DNA of 64,000 nucleotides from Agelaius tricolor (lineage: Eukaryota; Chordata; Aves; Passeriformes; Icteridae): positions 76,673,381-76,737,380 of the forward strand of contig JALJCS010000001.1 of NCBI GenBank assembly GCA_023055355.1. Direction: 5' to 3'. A program made the translations under genes and the position numbers. Below, piece by piece: positions 1 to 9,560 of this stretch; the first letter of the stretch is position 1, and each line of letters begins with the position of its first letter. The notes below the pieces were generated by a model, which saw nothing but the letters and a program-made list of their open reading frames with translations, was not told the DNA's origin and did no database searches.

Positions 1-1164
1 GCCCTGCCTCTTCAAATACAGCCCTTCAAAGAACTCTTTCAGTTTAACATCAGGGAAAGCACTGGGAGAGTCAAAACTCTTTTTGGATTGCCTTTAAGAT
101 TTTGTTAGCTAGTTCTCAGGAAGGCTGTAAGAGGCCCACAGCATTGTCTATTTGCATCCATGTCTGAGATCCAGGTGCTCAGTGTGTGCAGTCCTTTCCC
201 TGGTTTTTGCAACAGTCCTTTCTATTCCCTCTCGGGCCCCATGCCCCTTCTCCTTTCCCCTGCCCTGTAGCACAGAAAAAACGTGAACTAGGTTAACCCA
301 CCAGCTTTATCACCAGTTCTGATTTTTTCTTGGGAATTGGTTTGCCCTAAGCTAGTATGATATGAAGCTCTCAGCTTCTTCTGATCATTTTTTCTCTTTT
401 TTTTTCTCTCCATGGAAATTGCAAAAAATATTACCAAGCAGGAGTGGAATAGAAATGCAAGAGAAACTACAGATTTCCTTTTTCAAGAAAATATGTGCTT
501 GAAATTGCCATAAGTCATCCATGAGCTTTTGCAAACTTTTAATAAAAATAGATTATAGTGAAAAGCTCTTTACTTAGTATTTTTTAGATTTTCAGACTTT
601 TAGAGAAAAAACCTAGAGAAAATTGTACCTGGCTGTCAAAACTTTTTTTCCTATCTATGATATATCATTTCAGATAATGCAATCAATAGTAATGCCATCA
701 TTCCAATCTTTACATCCTAAAATTCAATTTTTGTAATAAAAGATGGTGCAAAACCCCAAGACTGACCATAAGAACTTGTTAGTCTTGTGGTTTGTTTTCT
801 GATATTATTAAGAGAAGAGAATGCCTTAGAAATGGCACAGTAGCTGTTGAGCTTGCAGTTGCTTTCCAGCTCAGCTGGAAAATCAGTAATTGCAGAACAA
901 ATTTCACCAAGAATTAATGGAGATGCTGGCAGTGGGGGAGGCAGCTGCCAGATACCCACTGTAAACATAATGTATGTAAGTGAAACTATTACTGATCAGC
1001 TATTAATGTGCATAACTGGTAACCCGTTTCTTAGATTTAAAAAAAAGTCAGTGTTTTTTGTCCTTAAAGACATTTTCTGTGTTTGTAGAAGTTTGACAGG
1101 CACTAGAAAATGAAAACCTCTGTTTCTCCATTGAATAGAGGCCACATGCCAGGGCATTTTTACA
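1..1164. other. AT-rich non-coding DNA
   Basis: I see no gene, RNA or recognisable repeat here. The short open frames at 717-968 and 847-1113 overlap on opposite strands and resemble no protein I know. Short homopolymer runs of T occur near 380-410, without tandem structure. Confidence 0.6.
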
Positions 1165-1435
1165 TGGGTAGATAGGAATAGGACAAGGGGGAATGGTTTA
1201 TTCTTCAAGAGGAGAGATTTAGATTAGGGGTTCTTTGCTTGGATAGTGGTGAGGTACTGGTTGCCCAGGGAAGTTGTGGATTTCCCATCTCTGGAAGTGT
1301 TCAAGGCCAGGTTGGATGTGACTCTGAGCAGCCTGATCAGTGCAAGGTGTCTCTGCCCATGGCAGGGATGTTGGAACAAGGTGATCTTTAAGGTCCCTTC
1401 CAACTCAACCCAAATCTGTCCATAATTCTATGAGT
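1165..1435 (+). mobile_element. CR1 LINE, 3' end fragment
   Basis: The segment follows the avian CR1 3' end as I know it: a 'gataggaataggacaagggg' motif near 1171, the 'ttgcccagggaagttgtgg' motif near 1261, the 'aggccaggttgga' motif near 1303, then 'aaggtcccttccaactcaa' near 1390. It ends in the octamer-like tail 'attctatga' at about 1425, the usual CR1 terminus. CR1 copies are normally truncated at the 5' end, so finding only the last ~270 bp is typical. No reverse transcriptase domain is left. Identity is by motif recall, without an alignment. Confidence 0.9.
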
Positions 1436-2992
1436 TCATATAAACATCAATACAGTTTCTCCTCTTGTCACAAAGGTTCAGCTCAGCTCTCCCAGTTGCA
1501 GGGGCAGGTTTTTTAGTGTCAAGAAGAACTGACACAGCCGGATTTTTAGTATCTGGGTTTACATCTCAGGCACCAAAACAGGCATAGTCATGTTTTCTGT
1601 TAATTATTTAAATATTTTAAATTTATTGTGTGGAATATACACAAAATAAGCAAAACAAACTTCTTGTCACTGAAATTTTAGGTGGAGAAATTAATGCTTG
1701 GAAAAGTAAATGCGTTTTAACAGAGATTATCTGTAAATCACAGCTAGAACCATCTGCTAAGTATCAGATTATCTTTCACCAGCAATGTAAGTCTTTTTCT
1801 AAACAATTTAACAGCATGATAGAGGTTTAGATCAATGAAATCCTACTTCTTCTCTTTTGGAGATCATTGAAATATTTATTCTATGAAACTCCCTAGTACA
1901 GCCTTTTAAATGGTTCCAGAATATGGAAATATTTTGTAGCTGATTTACCCATATAGTGCATTTTCTAAGTCCAGAAAACAACAAATAAGAAAAAAAAATC
2001 ATTAAAAGTAGTAGGGTTTGCTTAATACATTAATGAAAATCTCATCTCTTATTAATAGGACATGTATTATTAACTATGTCAATGGAAATTGATGTTATAG
2101 TGTATTTTATTCAAATGAAATGTATAAAGAATATAATCTATTACCAGATTTATCTTTCCTACACAAGGTTTACCCATAATCTGATTAATTTGTTCACTGC
2201 CTCAACACCATTCATGACAGTAGCAACTGAGCTCATTTCCTTGCATTCTGCATTCACACTCATTTTTCTCTTTTAAGAAAACTCACTACAGTGTGATAAG
2301 TTCAGGTCTCAAGACTGTTTTAAACAGGTAAGATACATTTTGACAATTTCAGAAGAGGTTTTGAATGAGGGGGAAGCAATTAAATTTCAAGCAAAATAGC
2401 CATCCAACTAGCAAGATGTGGAGGATGGGGAGAGAAAGACATCTTGTGGCTATGTTAATTAGGAAATTAAACAATTGAGGACAGCACAGGATAGCCCATG
2501 TCTGTACTATTAAATAATTTTATTCTTAAAAGCATTTTAGCAAAGCCAATGTATTAAGTAGAAGAGGAATATGATACAGCAACTGGAGGTTAAAGAGTTT
2601 CCCTTTCATAACCTGACACCAACACGTGGCTGATTTGTTGGTGCCCATCCCCAGATTATAACACCCTCATTGTTAGGTAACAACTGTCAGTGTTCACTAA
2701 TCCAGTGAACACTCTGGGCTAGAGAGTGACATCCCAAAATGACCCAGGCTCCAACGAGATGTGACTGCCTTTTCACACCCAGCTGCCCTCACAGTTTGTA
2801 GCTGTGTCCCAAAGTATGTGGTTGAGGACGCCTGGGTGACCAAATTTTCTCACTGAGCTTGAAAACCAGATTTCTTACAGATTTAGTTTTTTATGGCTAA
2901 TTGGAAAGGTGTGCACACCTGGCTCTGGTTGGGGTGTGAGGGAAAAAAATACAATATTCCTTCAGACATTTCTCTTTATACCAGTTCTTGTT
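1436..2992. other. Non-coding stretch with one short perfect palindrome
   Basis: No gene or known repeat family is visible. The frames at 1630-1830 and 2076-2276 are short and of low complexity. The only structure I noted is a 9-bp inverted repeat with a 5-nt spacer at 2690-2712. Confidence 0.5.
2690..2712. repeat. Perfect 9-bp inverted repeat, 5-nt loop
   Basis: GTGTTCACT at 2690-2698 is followed by AATCC and then by its exact reverse complement AGTGAACAC at 2704-2712. The half-site resembles a short hairpin or a dyad binding site. In 64 kb of DNA one such palindrome can arise by chance, so no function is assigned. Confidence 0.6.
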
Positions 2993-2993
2993 C

Positions 2994-3086
2994 TCTCCTC
3001 TCCTCTCCTCTCCTCTCCTCTCCTCTCCTCTCCTCTCCTCTCCTCTCCTCTCCTCTCCTCTCCTCTCCTCTCCTCTCCTCTCCTCT
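2994..3086 (+). repeat. (TCTCC)n pentanucleotide microsatellite
   Basis: About 18.6 uninterrupted copies of TCTCC, 93 bp, with no visible interruption. The tract is pure pyrimidine on this strand and pure purine on the other. The open frames on both strands across it (2893-3175) exist only because the repeat contains no stop codon, and are not genes. The purity suggests a young, length-variable locus. Confidence 0.97.
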
Positions 3087-3540
3087 TTAGAAATATATCT
3101 AAGATTAGGCTGCTGAAATGATGCAATTCCTATTTCTAGAGGAACAATTTTGAAATCAATATGAAAAGCAAGCACTGGCTTTTACACTAATAGGCATAAG
3201 TGCCCCTCAATAAGTAAATAACAAATAAATAAGCTAAAGCTAAAGGTATATTTCCACCTGTCAAATGGAGTAAAGAAAATTCAATCAGAAGTCATCTAAA
3301 TATGATTTGAATGCCTTTCATTTCATTTAGAGGTAAAAGAGATAGCCTTGAATATAAAATCCTTGAATACCAGATGAATGGATTCTTTCCGTATAAGGTT
3401 CAAAACCTCATGTGAGCCTCCTATGGAATTTCAGTCAGACTCAGCCCATCTCTGTTCTGACTTTAAGCTCACACATTATATTGATGCATTCCAGAGGCAA
3501 AATTTATTTATACTTAACACCTTTATCCTGCAATAATGCA

Positions 3541-3542
3541 TA

Positions 3543-3573
<31 letters not shown>
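3541..3573 (+). repeat. (AAAT)n microsatellite
   Basis: About eight copies of a tetranucleotide AAAT/TAAA unit, followed by a short ATA-rich tail. Such A-rich tracts often grow from repeat tails, but I see no element attached here. Confidence 0.9.
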
Positions 3574-3574
<1 letters not shown>

Positions 3575-4664
3575 AATTTTAACAAGGGAAGCCTCTGGGT
3601 TGATGTGTCTGTATTACTGACATTGGTGAACAAGGGCTTACCTGTACTTGTAAGAAATGAACAAGACTGTCAGCACTCAAAGGACTGCCAAGACCATATC
3701 AGTTCATCTGTTTATTAATTTTCTTGAGAAAGAAGATTAATGTTGAAATGAATGGAAGAACCTGTCAGTGCATGACAAGATTTGAGGAAGATGTGATGCT
3801 TGAGGAAACAGTTTGGTGATCAGCTAATCCAGGACATCAAATTAGATGTTTCAGGTTCAGTTTTCAGAAAGTATTCCTGAGCTATATACAGAAATCAGCA
3901 ATTACAAAACCAGGATAAGAATATGTCATAGAATTCAAGAGCATGTAATTCAGTTATTTAAGCAATGACTCTTCTTTGAAATAACAATAAAATAAAATAA
4001 ACTCTGAAAGCATATATTTACAGAACAATAAAAAATGCCACTTGAGATTTTTTTAAAATGTTTTGTTGATTTAATTACTTAGCCTGCTCTGAAAAGCAAG
4101 TTAAAATAAAATGCATTTAAACAAATATGGAAGTTCCCTTGCTCACTATTTCTGTATTTGTTTTACTCATAATCAAAAAACGGAAACTTAGAAATTGATT
4201 TTAGCACTTAGTATTCAAATTGCTCATAGCAAGAAGCCCCTTTATCTTATGTGTTATCTTTTGTTGTGGCATTAGTGATACTTAGATAGAGCAATCTTAA
4301 TATTCAAGACAATTATTCTGAAAAGAGCTGTTCTCCAAGATTTATCTCTAACTAGTATCGTCAAAATATCATAGTATCCGTATATGTTTTCCTGGGTTAA
4401 CATTTATCACTGAACCTTTCAATATGAGTTTTCATCTGTGGTGCTGTTATTTTAATGACAGCCTCTAATTATGGTTGACATTTCACTAGCCTTATTTCCA
4501 AATTCAGCTCATTCTGACCTCAGACAAGTTATTTAAAGCTGTTGAGCTTAAACTTTTATCAAAAGTGGTGTGCAGTCTTACTTTTCCAGACTTCCTTTTG
4601 AAGTCCGTTTTCATTTGCAGTGTACATGTGATGCTCATGGAAAGGTCCCATCTGCATGAGCCAC
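3574..4664. other. AT-rich non-coding DNA
   Basis: No gene, RNA or recognisable mobile element is seen between the AAAT tract and the CR1 fragment at 4.7 kb. Confidence 0.55.
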
Positions 4665-4925
4665 AGAGTCCTAGGATCACAGAACATCCCAAGCTGGAAG
4701 GAACCCACAGGGATCACCACGTCCAACTCCCAGCCCTGCACAGGACACCCCAGGAGCCACACCAATGTGCCTGAGAGCTCTATCCAAGCATTTTTGAACT
4801 CTGCAGGCTTGGTGCTGTGACCACTTTCCTGGGGAGCCTGTTCCACCATCTGGCTGAAGAGCCAGAGTCAGGAAAGCTGGCACACAACATGGAGAATGGA
4901 TTTGCTCAGGCTTGCCTTTTGGCAC
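4665..4925 (-). mobile_element. CR1 LINE, 3' end fragment (reverse orientation)
   Basis: Read on the plus strand, the segment begins with 'cctaggatcacagaac' and 'aagctggaaggaaccc', the reverse complement of the CR1 terminus, then 'atcaccacgtccaactccc' and 'gagcctgttccaccatctgg', which corresponds to the CR1 'aacaggctgccca' region. It is therefore a 5'-truncated CR1 inserted on the minus strand. The frames at 4559-4925 run inside it and are not genes. The subfamily differs from the copy at 1.2 kb, judging by the 'gctctgtc/ggctggtgctgtgacc' block, which recurs in the copy at 44.5 kb. Confidence 0.88.
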
Positions 4926-5783
4926 CAGGATTTCTTGATCTGGAATGATGTAGGTTTTGTACTTTGAAAGAAAACATCAAAGTAGTAAAAAAATCAATAA
5001 GTATTGCTGTCTGGGTGTTATTACATGGCTTTTATTATACATAATAATGTAATTCTGAAAGGTCTAAATCTTTGTTATTCGCATGGATGGAAGGTAACAA
5101 AAACTTGGAGGATTAGATGAAGTGGAAATGCTGACAGTAAATATGTTGTTTACAGCTCTGCCTTTCATTGTAGCATTGAGCTGTAGCAGATTAAAGAGCT
5201 TATGAACAAATATGTGCAAAGAAACTTCAAAGGTTAATTTAAACAGTTTAATGCTGTGAAAAGTGAAACAACTTATCTGCAGTGAAAATGTGGTGCCTAC
5301 AGTGAGTTCCTCAGATCAGGGGTGATGCTTTTCCCTTTCCATCAGTGTGATATAACCATCATCCCACCTGACAATCTTATGAGAAAGAATTGTGCTGAAA
5401 ATCAGTAATAAAATGACAATGTTCTTGTTTATTTCTCATGGCATTTGACAAGCATTTTTTTGTACAAGTTTCCATGCCTGGATGCAATATGCAATCATAC
5501 ATTTGATGCTCAATCAAAGGATTAGCTTTAGACATGTGAAAATTATCACTACTTGCAGTAGTAAAAAAGTTAATTCTGTGGCAGAAATATATAAAATTGA
5601 GCATTAAAATCACCAAGTGATCCTTGTTTCTGAAAAGATTTCATGAACTATTTGTTCGGGAGGAGTTTTAAATCCTCATGTGCAGCTGTCTTGTACCAAA
5701 ACCCAAGCTGTTGTACAGTTCTTCTTGAGCACAAATACATTTTATTTTGCCTTTTTTCCCTGTCTGTATTTTTTTTTTCCTCC
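4926..5783. other. AT-rich non-coding DNA
   Basis: Nothing recognisable. The frame at 5377-5616 (minus) has no protein-like features. A T-rich tract at 5769-5780 directly abuts the following LTR. Confidence 0.5.
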
Positions 5784-6377
5784 TGTGTGCTGTTTTTGGC
5801 TGGAATAGAGTTAATTTTCTTCACGGTGGCTGGTATGGGGCTGTGTTTTTGATTTGTGCTGAACACAGGGCTGATAGCATAGAGATGTTTTTGTTATTGC
5901 TGAGGGTTTTTACAGAGCCAAGGCCTTTTCTGCTTTTTGTACTGCCATGGGGAGGAAGCTGGGGGTACATGGGAGGGTGGGAGGAGACACAGCCAGGACA
6001 GGGCACCCAAACTGACCAAAGGGATATTCCAGACCATGGGGCATCATGCTCAGTATGTAAAATGGTGGGGAGAGGGGGTAAAGAAGAAAGGAGGGGACAT
6101 CTGAATTGATGGTGTTTGTCCTCCCAAATCACTGCTATGTGTGATGGGTCCCTGCTGTCCTGCCTGAACACCTGCCTGACGATGAGAATTGATGAAAGAA
6201 TCCCTTGTTTTGCTTTACTTGCATGTGTGGCTTTTTCTTTCCTTATTAAAGTGTTTTTACCTCATTCCACAAGTTTTCCAGCTCTTACTCTTCTGATTCT
6301 TTCCTCAAACCTGCTTCTGGGGGAGTGGGCAAATGGCTGCATTCCATTTGGTTTCTGGCTGGAGTTAAACCACAGCA
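5784..6377 (+). mobile_element. Endogenous retrovirus LTR, probably solo (ERVL-like)
   Basis: I recognise this as a very common bird LTR: it opens with 'ctgtttttggctggaatag', has the 'gccaaggccttttctgctttt' block near 5920, 'gacacagccaggacaggg' near 5984, 'ctgaccaaagggatattcc' near 6013 and a TATA-like 'cagtatgtaaaat' near 6050. A poly(A) signal variant ATTAAA lies at 6245-6250. The element closes with 'gagttaaaccaca'. About 590 bp long. No primer-binding site or gag follows and no polypurine tract precedes, so a solo LTR is likely. A clean target duplication was not found, so the exact ends are uncertain by a few bases. Frames at 5747-6394 are internal and not genes. Class assignment is from memory. 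Confidence 0.85.
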
Positions 6378-6939
6378 CTCTTCAATTTGTTTAAAGAGCA
6401 TTCAGCTTTCTTGTGTCCTCTCCAGCACAGTCTTATTTGAAAGAGCAGAGGGTGAGTGTCCCTTGTCTTCAGGACAGTCTTGCAGAGATTAATGGGAAAA
6501 TGAAAGATACCTTCTGCTAGGAAAAAAAAAAAAGTATGGAAGGGATGACTTTTGGATGGGAAGTCTTGAGGAAATGTTTTTGTCTGATTCTCCTTCCATA
6601 AAATCATTGGTTTTACCTTCATATTTTCTCATGGCTTTGGAAATTCTCCTTCCATAAAATCATTGGTTTTACCTTCATTTTTCTCATGGCTTTTGAGCAT
6701 CTGTCCCCTCGAGCATTTGTGTACATCTGTTGAGCTCCAGTAGTCTGGCTGCAGTCTGGGTTTTAGCAGGCAGAGCTTGCAGGAAGTTAAAGCTTTATTA
6801 AAGCATTGGAAGCCAACTTCTGTCTGCTTCTTTTGCATCCATAGGTCTTGTGTGCCTGAAAGCTTTTCTGCCTTTTCCTGAGCATACCTGTTGGTTTAAT
6901 AAAAACTATTAGGTTTGGATCATACTGACACAGCAAGAG
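6378..6939. other. Non-coding DNA with a 56-bp tandem duplication
   Basis: Outside the duplication at 6588-6696 there is a run of A at about 6520-6532 and nothing else recognised. Confidence 0.5.
6588..6696 (+). repeat. Two-copy tandem duplication, period 56 bp
   Basis: The block starting 'ttctccttccataaaatcat' at 6588 recurs at 6644, and both copies run on to 'ctcatggctttt'. They are nearly identical; the second lacks a few bases in a T-rich stretch. The frames on the minus strand here (6365-6838) are split by the duplication and look non-coding. Confidence 0.92.
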
Positions 6940-7022
6940 AATCAGAGAATGGTTTGGGTTGGAAGGGATCTTAAAGATCATCTGGTTGCAACCCCCTTCC
7001 ATGGGCAGGGACACCTCCCAGT
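6940..7022 (-). mobile_element. CR1 LINE 3' terminal part, left half of a split copy
   Basis: 'atcagagaatggtttgggtt', then 'atcatctggttgcaaccccc' and 'atgggcagggacacctccca' are the reverse complement of the CR1 terminus. The match stops abruptly at 7022, exactly where an LTR begins, and the next part of the same CR1 consensus resumes at 7611. The two pieces are one copy. Confidence 0.9.
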
Positions 7023-7610
7023 TGCTGGGGTCTCAGTTGTTGGTTTCTCTGGGTCTGGATTGAAGGCACTGAGATGGTATTTAATGTTTGGACTCAGGTG
7101 TTTATTACTTCTTATCAGTAGAACAGTCTCACTACGGTGAGTTCAGCAGCTTTTCTTTAGAAGGCACAAAATGGCCAACAATCTCTTGTTACAAGGTTTT
7201 TTAAGACTAAACTATCCAATTAAGAACTGACACCTAGATTATTTTCCCTTTTAGCCCAATAATTGATCGCAAAGAGCCTGCAATGTGGACTTTTCTGCCC
7301 AATTACAAAATGCCACCCAAACCCATGGAGAAGGAGGAAGAAGCAGCATGAAGAAGAAACCCAGGATGACACCCTGTGTCCTCCATCTTGCTTCCATCCA
7401 CAACATACTAAAAATTCCAAAACTCAAATTTCTCACCAAGTGATACACTTACACTACTCTCTATAATGTATTTCACACTTCTGTGGATTCCAGTCTATCT
7501 TTAAGCCTAGGAAACTTTCTCCATGAATGAGGGTCACAGTCAGTGCTCCCCTGGGGTCAGGGCACCCCAGAGCAGACAGAGAAATATCCCCAGTGCCCTG
7601 GGTTTCCACA
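7023..7610 (-). mobile_element. Endogenous retrovirus LTR inserted into a CR1
   Basis: On the plus strand the element runs from TGCTGGGG to TTTCCACA, so it has TG...CA ends. It is flanked by CCCAGT (7017-7022) and CCCACT (7611-7616), six-base target duplications differing at one base, as expected of an ERVK/beta-type retroviral insertion. On the minus strand an AATAAA lies at 7106-7101, near its 3' end. Its middle ('ccatcttgcttccatcca', 'gaggaagaagcagcatgaag') matches the LTR at 33410-33900, so the two belong to one related family. It has lost most CpG sites and is older than that copy. The frames at 7220-7466 are inside it and non-coding. No internal retroviral genes are attached: solo LTR. 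Confidence 0.82.
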
Positions 7611-7840
7611 CCCACTGGTCAGGTTACCCAAAACCCCATCCAGCCTGGCCTTGAACACTTCCAAGAATGGGGCATCCACAGTTTCTCTGGGCAATTGATG
7701 CCAGTGCCTCACCACCCACACAGCAAAGAATCTTTCCCCAATACCTAATTTCAATCTCACCTCTTTCTGTTTAAAGCCATTTCCCCTTGTCCTGTCATTG
7801 CATGCCCTTGTCCAGTGCCCCTCAATGACACAGCTCAGCT
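7611..7840 (-). mobile_element. CR1 LINE, right half of the split copy
   Basis: The CR1 sequence resumes with 'cccactggtcaggttaccc', then 'ccatccagcctggccttgaa', 'tctctgggcaattgatgcca' and 'tttaaagccatttccccttg'. This is the direct continuation, in reverse orientation, of the piece at 6940-7022. The right end is indistinct at about 7815-7860. The frame at 7557-7892 (minus) is a by-product of this element. Confidence 0.9.
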
Positions 7841-8439
7841 CCACCACAGCTATACCAGAGCTGTAGCTACCCACAAAGGCAGATGTGCACACTCACAACT
7901 CTCTGTTTCCTCATTTCTTACACTGCATATTTTTCAGTATTTTTCTTTCTCAAATATAAAGTTTCTTTGTGGTTTATCTCTACATTTAGAATTATTTCAG
8001 AAATATAAAAAGTTGAAGAATTATTATTATCTCTTAATAATAATGCTTCATCATTCCCATTTCCTTGTATAATTCAGTGGAGCTCCATCATACAAAAAGA
8101 AGCCACACAATATAAGCTTGATGTAGCATATTTCATCATCCCTAGTGCCCAATATTTGACTTTATATAAAAGAAATATGCAAAGGATTATATTTTAATTA
8201 TATCTCTCCACAAAAATAAAATGGACATCTCCAGTATTGCAAAATTGAGAACAAAAAAGGTGAAATAAATCAAGAATATTAGGCAGCTCTTTTTACAATG
8301 ATTAACCCTTTTGTCTGATCTGAACTGTATAGTTTTGCAATTCAAAAGACAGAGTTTCTTTTGGGATTAAACACTATATGAAGAGATATTAAAAAACCAT
8401 TTCATCTCCTCTGTTTCTATGACAAGTTTATCTGTGTCA
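7841..8439. other. AT-rich non-coding DNA
   Basis: No gene or repeat recognised. The region is rich in A and T, with short ATT/TTA runs near 8025-8045. Confidence 0.5.
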
Positions 8440-9560
8440 TAGGCTTCTAGGTAATCTCTTTTCCAGGTTTTAAGACCCCCAGACTACTCCATTATTCCAC
8501 ACATGGAAACTCTCTCACAATGCTGATCATCCTTTTTAAGCTTTTCTGAAAATTTTTGATTTTCAATATGTCCTTCCTAGGACTAACAAGACAGAAATGC
8601 ACATGGTGAATGAGTAACGGATTTGTAGAGTGGCATAGTTGTATTTGTTCTCTTGTTACTCATTGTTCTAGTAGTAATTCTTAACAGTTGGGGGAGGGAC
8701 TTTTTTTGGTCTGAGTTGTTTGTTTTTTGACTGTCACTAAGTCCTAAAATGATGTTTTAATGGAATTAAGTGATGACATTTTAATGGAAGTATCTGTCAT
8801 AATCCCAAGGTTTCACTCCTGAGCAGTAATGCTCAGCTGAAAGCCTGTTTTTTTTTTCTTAGACTCCAGGAGTTTATTTGCCTGTGTTCAGAGTTTTATT
8901 CATGTGTACACTGAATTTCATTTGCAAAGTTTTCAAGGCCTGTGTAATTCTTCACAATTAGATCCTGTTCTTCCAAGCATGAATAACTTTGCAACTTCAC
9001 AAAACTTGTTCATGGCTCTGCTCACTTGTTTTTCCACTTTTAAAAATAAAACTAGTGGACAGCACAACCTTCTATCACTGTTGACCTCTCTTCACTGTTG
9101 AGAAACCTTAATTATTTACTATATTTTAGCAGATAATTTAACCATTCTAAATATCTGTCACATTTTTTCTTCCCCTACCAGCTGTTCACTTCTTTTGTGA
9201 CTATTTCAAAGTCTTTATCAAAAAGATTGAAGAAATTCAGATAATTCATCTTTATCCATGTGTCAGCTCAGCCGACTCATTCAAAGAACAACAAGAGGTT
9301 TTTCACATCTGGTTGTTGTTGTTGTTGTTGTTGTTGTTGTTACTTCTCTCTGTGCTCATCTAACAGGCCCAGAGTTTTCCCAGCCTTCTCCAAAAGTTCT
9401 AAAGATTGGCCACTGGTTTGCTCATCTCCATTTTCCGTTTTCAATAAGTTTTAGGTGAGAGTTAACACACAGATCTCAGTAGTTCAGCTGTTCCATCCTT
9501 CAGATCTTTTAAAATACTTTAATAAATTCTCTGTGGTTTTGATGAATTATTTCAGTTCAT
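8440..9560 (-). mobile_element. Old, diverged CR1 / L3-like LINE remnant
   Basis: Read on the plus strand, successive blocks follow, in order, the reverse complement of the ancient amniote CR1/L3 consensus as I remember it: 'ctcttttccaggttttaaga' (8457), 'cagaaatgcacatggtgaat' (8592), 'tagagtggcatagttg' (8625), 'ttttttgactgtcactaa' (8722), 'cactcctgagcagtaatgct' (8814), 'actgaatttcatttgcaaag' (8910), 'aattcttcacaattagatcc' (8946), and 'aaagtctttatcaaaaagat' (9210). The latter part corresponds to decayed reverse-transcriptase coding sequence. Many indels and stops show a dead, old insertion. The right end, beyond about 9250, is less certain. Confidence 0.68.
9312..9341 (+). repeat. (GTT)n trinucleotide microsatellite
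   Basis: Ten pure copies of GTT embedded in the old CR1-like remnant. It produces runs of V or C in overlapping frames at 9258-9458, which are not genes. Confidence 0.97.

Noticed and set aside
2893..3175. Repetitive protein-like frames on both strands (LLSSP and RGEER repeats)
   Set aside because: Products of the TCTCC array, not genes.
5747..6171. Frames of 116-120 residues overlapping on both strands
   Set aside because: They fall inside the solo LTR and do not match retroviral proteins.
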